This document shows positions 4,963-7,581 of a DNA stretch of 7,581 nt, piece by piece. The stretch covers positions 1 to 7,581 of the forward strand of contig JASHVI010000078.1 of NCBI GenBank assembly GCA_030039525.1, written 5' to 3'. The notes under the pieces are model-generated. The model did not search any database. It was not told the DNA's origin and worked only from the letters and a program-made list of their open reading frames with translations. The translations under genes and the position numbers were made by a program. Position 1 is the stretch's first letter. Every line of letters begins with the position of its first letter. This DNA comes from Thermoplasmata archaeon. GTDB lineage: Archaea > Thermoplasmatota > Thermoplasmata > Lutacidiplasmatales > UBA184.

Positions 4963-6573
4963 ATGACGGAGTCGACCCCGTCGGGGACCGGAGGCGCGGA
5001 CCCGTCGCCCGCGTCGGGCGCCCCGGCCCCGAAGACGCTGGAGAACTTCGACCGCGCCTACGCCAACCGGGTGATGCTCCTCCTCGCGGGGATCGTGGTC
5101 GTCGTGCTCTACATCGAGGGCATGCTCACCCCGTCGCTCCCCACGATCCAGTCCGACTTCCACGTCGACACGGCCCAGGTGACCCTGATCATCTCCGCGT
5201 ACGCCGCGGCCGGCGTGGCCCTCTCGCCGGTCGTCGGGAAGCTGGGGGACATCTACGGGAAGCGCCGGGTCCTCATCGGCGTGATGCTCGGCTACGCGGC
5301 CGCCGTCTCGGTGACCGGCTTCTCGCCGAACTTCGGCTTCATGGTCGCCGCCCGGACCGTCCAGGGGATCGGCCTCACCATCCTGCCGCTCGGCATGGCC
5401 CTCGTGCGGGAGGAGTTCCCCCGGGAACTGGTACCGCGCGCGCAGGGCCTCCTGAGCGCGATGTTCGGCGTGGGATTCGTCATTAGCCTCCCCCTGGGAT
5501 CGTTCGTCTCCCAGAACTACGGCTGGCGGGACACGTACCACTCCGCGATCCCGTTCGTGGTGCTCCTCGCGATTCTCGTGGTCCTCATGGTCCGCGAGTC
5601 CACGTACCGTCGGCCGAACGTCCGGGTCGACTACGTCGGGGCGGCCCTGCTCGGAGGCGCCCTGGCCGGTGTCGTCACCGCGCTCTCCCAGGGTCAGGCC
5701 TGGGGGTGGGCCTCTCCGCCCACGCTCCTCGCACTCGGCGCGGGGCTCGTCCTGCTCGTCCCGTTCGCGCTCTACGAGGCCCGGTGGAAGCGGCTCGGGC
5801 GCGAGCCGATCGTGGACCAGCACCTCCTGGCGGAGCGGAACGTCGCCGTGACCAACGCGGTCCTGACCGTCGTCGGGCTCGGCATGTATCTCGCGCTCTT
5901 CTCGCTGATCTACCAGTTCGAGTACCCGATCGCCTCGGGGGGGTACAACGGGTCCTTCCCGAGCTACAACATCCTGAGCGCCGGCCTCGACATCATCCCG
6001 CTCGCGCTCGCGATGATCGCGGTCGCCGCCGCCGCGAGCTTCGTGGTCTCGAAGACCGGCGTGAAGCCCCTCGCGATCGCCGGGAGCGTCGTGACGGCCC
6101 TCGGGTTCTACCTCGTCTCCATCGCGACCTCGCTCGACCAGGCGCTCGTGTACGAGTTCGTGATCGGCGCGGGGATCGCGCTGCTCAATGCGACGGTGAT
6201 CAACCTGCTCGTCCTCACGGTCGATCCTAGGGACATGGGCCAGGCGACCGCCATGAACAACGTCTTCCGGAACGTCGGCGGCAGCGTCGGGGCCCCCATC
6301 GCGGGATCCCTCCTCTCGACCTACCTGCTCACCTCCGGCCCGTTGGGGGGGCTCGGTCTCCCCGCCCACCTCGCGTTCCAGTACGCGTTCTGGATCGCCG
6401 CCGCCACGACCCTTGTGGGCGGCGTCGCCATCCTGTTCGCGCAGGAGGTGTTGGGCCCCTCGCGCCACCCCAAGTTCGCCCGCCTGCCGTCACGAACCTC
6501 CGGGGCCACACCGACCGCGCACCCCGGGCCAGGCCTTCCGAGCGGCTCCTCGTCGGCACGAGCGACGGACTGA
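4963..6573 (+). CDS. MFS drug exporter, DHA2 (14-TM, EmrB/QacA) type, second paralogue
   Basis: This is a second proton-coupled exporter of 536 residues with about 14 hydrophobic segments, paralogous to the one at 2443. A hydrophilic Ser/Pro/Gly-rich N-terminus (1-25) precedes TM1, which has Glu52 (VLYIEGMLTPSLP) in place of the usual DHA2 Asp. Motif A is GKLGDIYGKRR (92-102) and motif B is RTVQGIGL (131-138). Motif C is degenerate (GFVISLPLGS, 171-180), lacking the normal GP pair. The stretch VDPRDMGQATAMNNVFRNVG (420-439) aligns closely with VDRRELGIQTGMNQTFRNLG in the first exporter. A Pro/Ser-rich tail covers about 505-536. The ATG at 4963 is chosen because the in-frame open region upstream to 4765 overlaps the small membrane protein; CGGAGA at 4951-4956 may be a weak SD. 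Substrate and regulator are unknown, though gene order suggests joint use with the MarR unit. Confidence 0.92.
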   Translation: MTESTPSGTGGADPSPASGAPAPKTLENFDRAYANRVMLLLAGIVVVVLYIEGMLTPSLPTIQSDFHVDTAQVTLIISAYAAAGVALSPVVGKLGDIYGKRRVLIGVMLGYAAAVSVTGFSPNFGFMVAARTVQGIGLTILPLGMALVREEFPRELVPRAQGLLSAMFGVGFVISLPLGSFVSQNYGWRDTYHSAIPFVVLLAILVVLMVRESTYRRPNVRVDYVGAALLGGALAGVVTALSQGQAWGWASPPTLLALGAGLVLLVPFALYEARWKRLGREPIVDQHLLAERNVAVTNAVLTVVGLGMYLALFSLIYQFEYPIASGGYNGSFPSYNILSAGLDIIPLALAMIAVAAAASFVVSKTGVKPLAIAGSVVTALGFYLVSIATSLDQALVYEFVIGAGIALLNATVINLLVLTVDPRDMGQATAMNNVFRNVGGSVGAPIAGSLLSTYLLTSGPLGGLGLPAHLAFQYAFWIAAATTLVGGVAILFAQEVLGPSRHPKFARLPSRTSGATPTAHPGPGLPSGSSSARATD

Positions 6574-6606
6574 GGGGGCCCCGCCCCGACGCCCGGGTCC
6601 GGGAGG

Positions 6607-6993
6607 CTAGTAGGTCTCGACCTGCAGGCCCGGGACCCGCGCGAATCCGCGGTCGCGCGTGATCAAGCGTTGCCGGTGACGAAGGCTCGTGGCCGCGATG
6701 AACAGGTCCGCGGCGCCCAGGGGTTCCCCGCGCGCGATGAGTTCGGCGCCAATGCGGCCCGCGAGACGCGAGGACTCCGGATCGAACTCCAACCACTGCA
6801 GCGTCGCCAGAAGCTCCTCCGCCACCCGAAGCGATTGGCCGCCGAGCAGATGCGCCCCGACCATGACCTCGGCCGCGGCCGGAGGGGTGATGAACCGAGG
6901 CTCTCGCGAGGCCTCGAGCCGGTCGAGATGCTCGACCGCGGGCGAGACTCGACGCAGGAGGTCGATCAGGAACGTGGAGTCGAGGCTGGCCAT
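6607..6993 (-). CDS. vapC: VapC-type PIN domain toxin ribonuclease
   Basis: This is the toxin of a type II toxin-antitoxin pair, a Mg-dependent endoribonuclease of 128 residues, normal for VapC. The PIN-domain acidic set is complete: Asp5 (SLDSTFLID), Glu42 (PAAAEVMVG), Asp96 (GAADLFIAATSL) and Asp114 (LITRDRGFARVPGL). With all four present the enzyme is probably active. The start lies 8 bases after the antitoxin stop, so the two are co-transcribed, antitoxin first. The gene converges on the second MFS exporter with 33 bases between the stops and no U-rich terminator for either. The target RNA cannot be predicted. It may serve plasmid- or island-style maintenance or stress growth control. Confidence 0.93.
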   Translation of the reverse strand: MASLDSTFLIDLLRRVSPAVEHLDRLEASREPRFITPPAAAEVMVGAHLLGGQSLRVAEELLATLQWLEFDPESSRLAGRIGAELIARGEPLGAADLFIAATSLRHRQRLITRDRGFARVPGLQVETY

Positions 6994-7001
6994 CGATGGG
7001 C

Positions 7002-7244
7002 CTACCGCGGAGGGCCGAGCCGGCGCATCTCCGAGCGCGACCTTCGGTCACTCTGCTCCACCCATGCCTCGAACCGGGCGTACTTCGCGGTCGGTGCGTC
7101 ACTCCAGCCGCCGACGAACTCCCGGAGGGAGTGCTCCGACCGGACGAGCCTGCGGACGACCTCGCTGAAGCTCTCGCCCTCTCGCTTGCGCGATGCCAAG
7201 ACCAAGTACGCGTCCTCGGACAGGGTCACGGTCTTGACCGACAT
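7002..7244 (-). CDS. vapB: VapB antitoxin, DUF217-type ribbon-helix-helix
   Basis: This is the antitoxin of the VapBC pair, with 80 residues from the chosen start. The N-terminus MSVKTVTLSEDAYLVLASRK, then the helix SFSEVVRRLVR (25-35), is typical of the DUF217 / VapB family common in archaea, a swapped-hairpin or ribbon-helix-helix DNA binder. The polar C-terminus (about 46-80), with many Arg and several Glu, should wrap around the VapC active site. An ATG six bases upstream (7250) would add Met-Leu; I prefer 7244 because family members start at this point and a TATA-like box is centred about 26 bases before it, the right distance for a leaderless archaeal message. Free antitoxin or the VapBC complex probably represses this promoter. 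Confidence 0.88.
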   Translation of the reverse strand: MSVKTVTLSEDAYLVLASRKREGESFSEVVRRLVRSEHSLREFVGGWSDAPTAKYARFEAWVEQSDRRSRSEMRRLGPPR

Positions 7245-7265
7245 CAACATGTTTACATCAACACG

Positions 7266-7273
7266 TTACTAAA
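7266..7273 (-). promoter_or_regulatory. TATA-like box of the vapBC operon
   Basis: On the minus strand this reads TTTAGTAA, an isolated AT-rich element centred about 26 bases before the ATG at 7244 and only 19 before the ATG at 7250. No SD precedes either ATG. This fits leaderless transcription of vapB and supports the inner start. Confidence 0.55.
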
Positions 7274-7328
7274 GAGTTGCTCCCGACGTCCGCCCTTCGC
7301 CCGGACTCGGGGGGAGGGCGCCGACGCC

Positions 7329-7347
7329 CCCGCTCGGGGCGAGCGGG
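7329..7347 (+). other. Perfect 8-bp hairpin between vapB and the zinc-ribbon gene
   Basis: CCCGCTCG (7329-7336) pairs with CGAGCGGG (7340-7347) around a GGG triloop. A smaller inverted repeat, CCGGA (7348-7352) with TCCGG (7359-7363), follows at once. The surrounding intergenic stretch (7274-7468) holds no convincing gene. The hairpin may lie in the gap between two divergent promoters; no function is assigned. Confidence 0.35.
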
Positions 7348-7468
7348 CCGGACCGGGTTCCGGCGGCAGGGAGAAGCTGTTCCCGAAGGTTCCCCTCCCT
7401 AGCACTGCCTACCGGCGCCGGAAATCCTCGCTCGATCGGTTCGGGTTATCTGTTGCTGCGCCGATAGG

Positions 7469-7481
7469 GATAAGTAAATTG
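7469..7481 (+). promoter_or_regulatory. TATA-like promoter of the zinc-ribbon gene
   Basis: GATAAGTAAATTG is the only AT-rich run in this part and is centred about 26 bases before ATG 7501. It resembles an archaeal TATA box driving a leaderless or very short-leader transcript. It shares TAAGTA with the AT-rich island before marR (1924-1929). Confidence 0.55.
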
Positions 7482-7500
7482 TTCCCCTCTTCGGTCGGGC

Positions 7501-7581
7501 ATGACCAAACGGCAGGTGCGGGTGGCTCAGTGCCTGCGATGCGCCCACGCGTGGCGGATGCGTCGTCGCTATCCGAGGATC
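7501..7581 (+). CDS. Zinc-ribbon-like small protein, N-terminal 27 codons (cut by window end)
   Basis: An ATG lies 26 bases after a TATA-like box and is followed by an open frame to the window end, giving MTKRQVRVAQCLRCAHAW and then RMRRRYPRI. The C-x-x-C pair at Cys11 and Cys14, followed by H-x-W and a basic stretch ending in YP, matches the start of small archaeal zinc-ribbon proteins, where a second C-P-x-C would be expected just beyond the window. Function is unknown; nucleic-acid binding is a guess from the basic charge. The call rests on 27 residues plus the promoter. Confidence 0.6.
   Translation, partial: MTKRQVRVAQCLRCAHAWRMRRRYPRI

Noticed and set aside
6670..7272. Plus-strand open frame antisense to vapBC
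   Set aside because: VapC has all four catalytic acidic residues and VapB matches its family, so the minus strand is coding; the plus frame shows no domain.
7348..7363. Second inverted repeat after the 7329-7347 hairpin as a tandem terminator
   Set aside because: The stem is only five pairs, no T-tract follows, and neither neighbouring gene ends there.

Overview
The window is very GC-rich DNA, by eye clearly above 65% G+C (not counted). It probably comes from an archaeon, possibly a high-GC Thermoplasmatota-type lineage. Four signs point to Archaea. AT-rich islands resembling TATA boxes sit about 25 bases before the start codons at 1961, 7244 (minus strand) and 7501. Those genes lack Shine-Dalgarno (SD) sequences, as leaderless genes do. 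The VapB belongs to the DUF217-type family common in archaea. The last gene opens like a small archaeal zinc-ribbon protein. A high-GC bacterium is not excluded: the DrrAB, MarR and DHA2 families occur in both domains, and the DrrB start has a good SD.

Positions 2-6573 are all plus strand and read as a drug-efflux and resistance island. It opens with the C-terminal part of a DrrA-like ABC ATPase (2-451). Four bases later comes its DrrB-like permease (456-1349). A small VOC-fold (glyoxalase/bleomycin-resistance superfamily) protein follows (1459-1845). After an 11-bp perfect hairpin and an AT-rich promoter/operator, a MarR-type regulator (1961-2446) overlaps a 14-TM DHA2-type MFS exporter (2443-4059) by four bases, so these two form a translationally coupled unit. 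Next are a one-module GyrI-like drug-binding protein (4153-4434), an unrecognised two-TM membrane protein (4628-4897), and a second DHA2-type exporter (4963-6573) that is a diverged paralogue of the first.

The likely logic is that the MarR protein senses a toxic lipophilic compound and de-represses its own operon. The two MFS pumps and the ABC pump then expel the compound, while the GyrI-like and VOC proteins may bind or modify it. The substrate is unknown, and regulation of the second exporter is not evident from the sequence.

Positions 6607-7244 hold a minus-strand VapBC toxin-antitoxin pair convergent with the second exporter, with only 33 bases between stop codons. Its TATA-like element places the antitoxin start at the second of two nearby ATGs. 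A divergent intergenic region (about 7274-7500) separates it from the first 27 codons of a zinc-ribbon-like protein cut by the window end. No RNA genes, CRISPR arrays, insertion sequences or att sites were seen.
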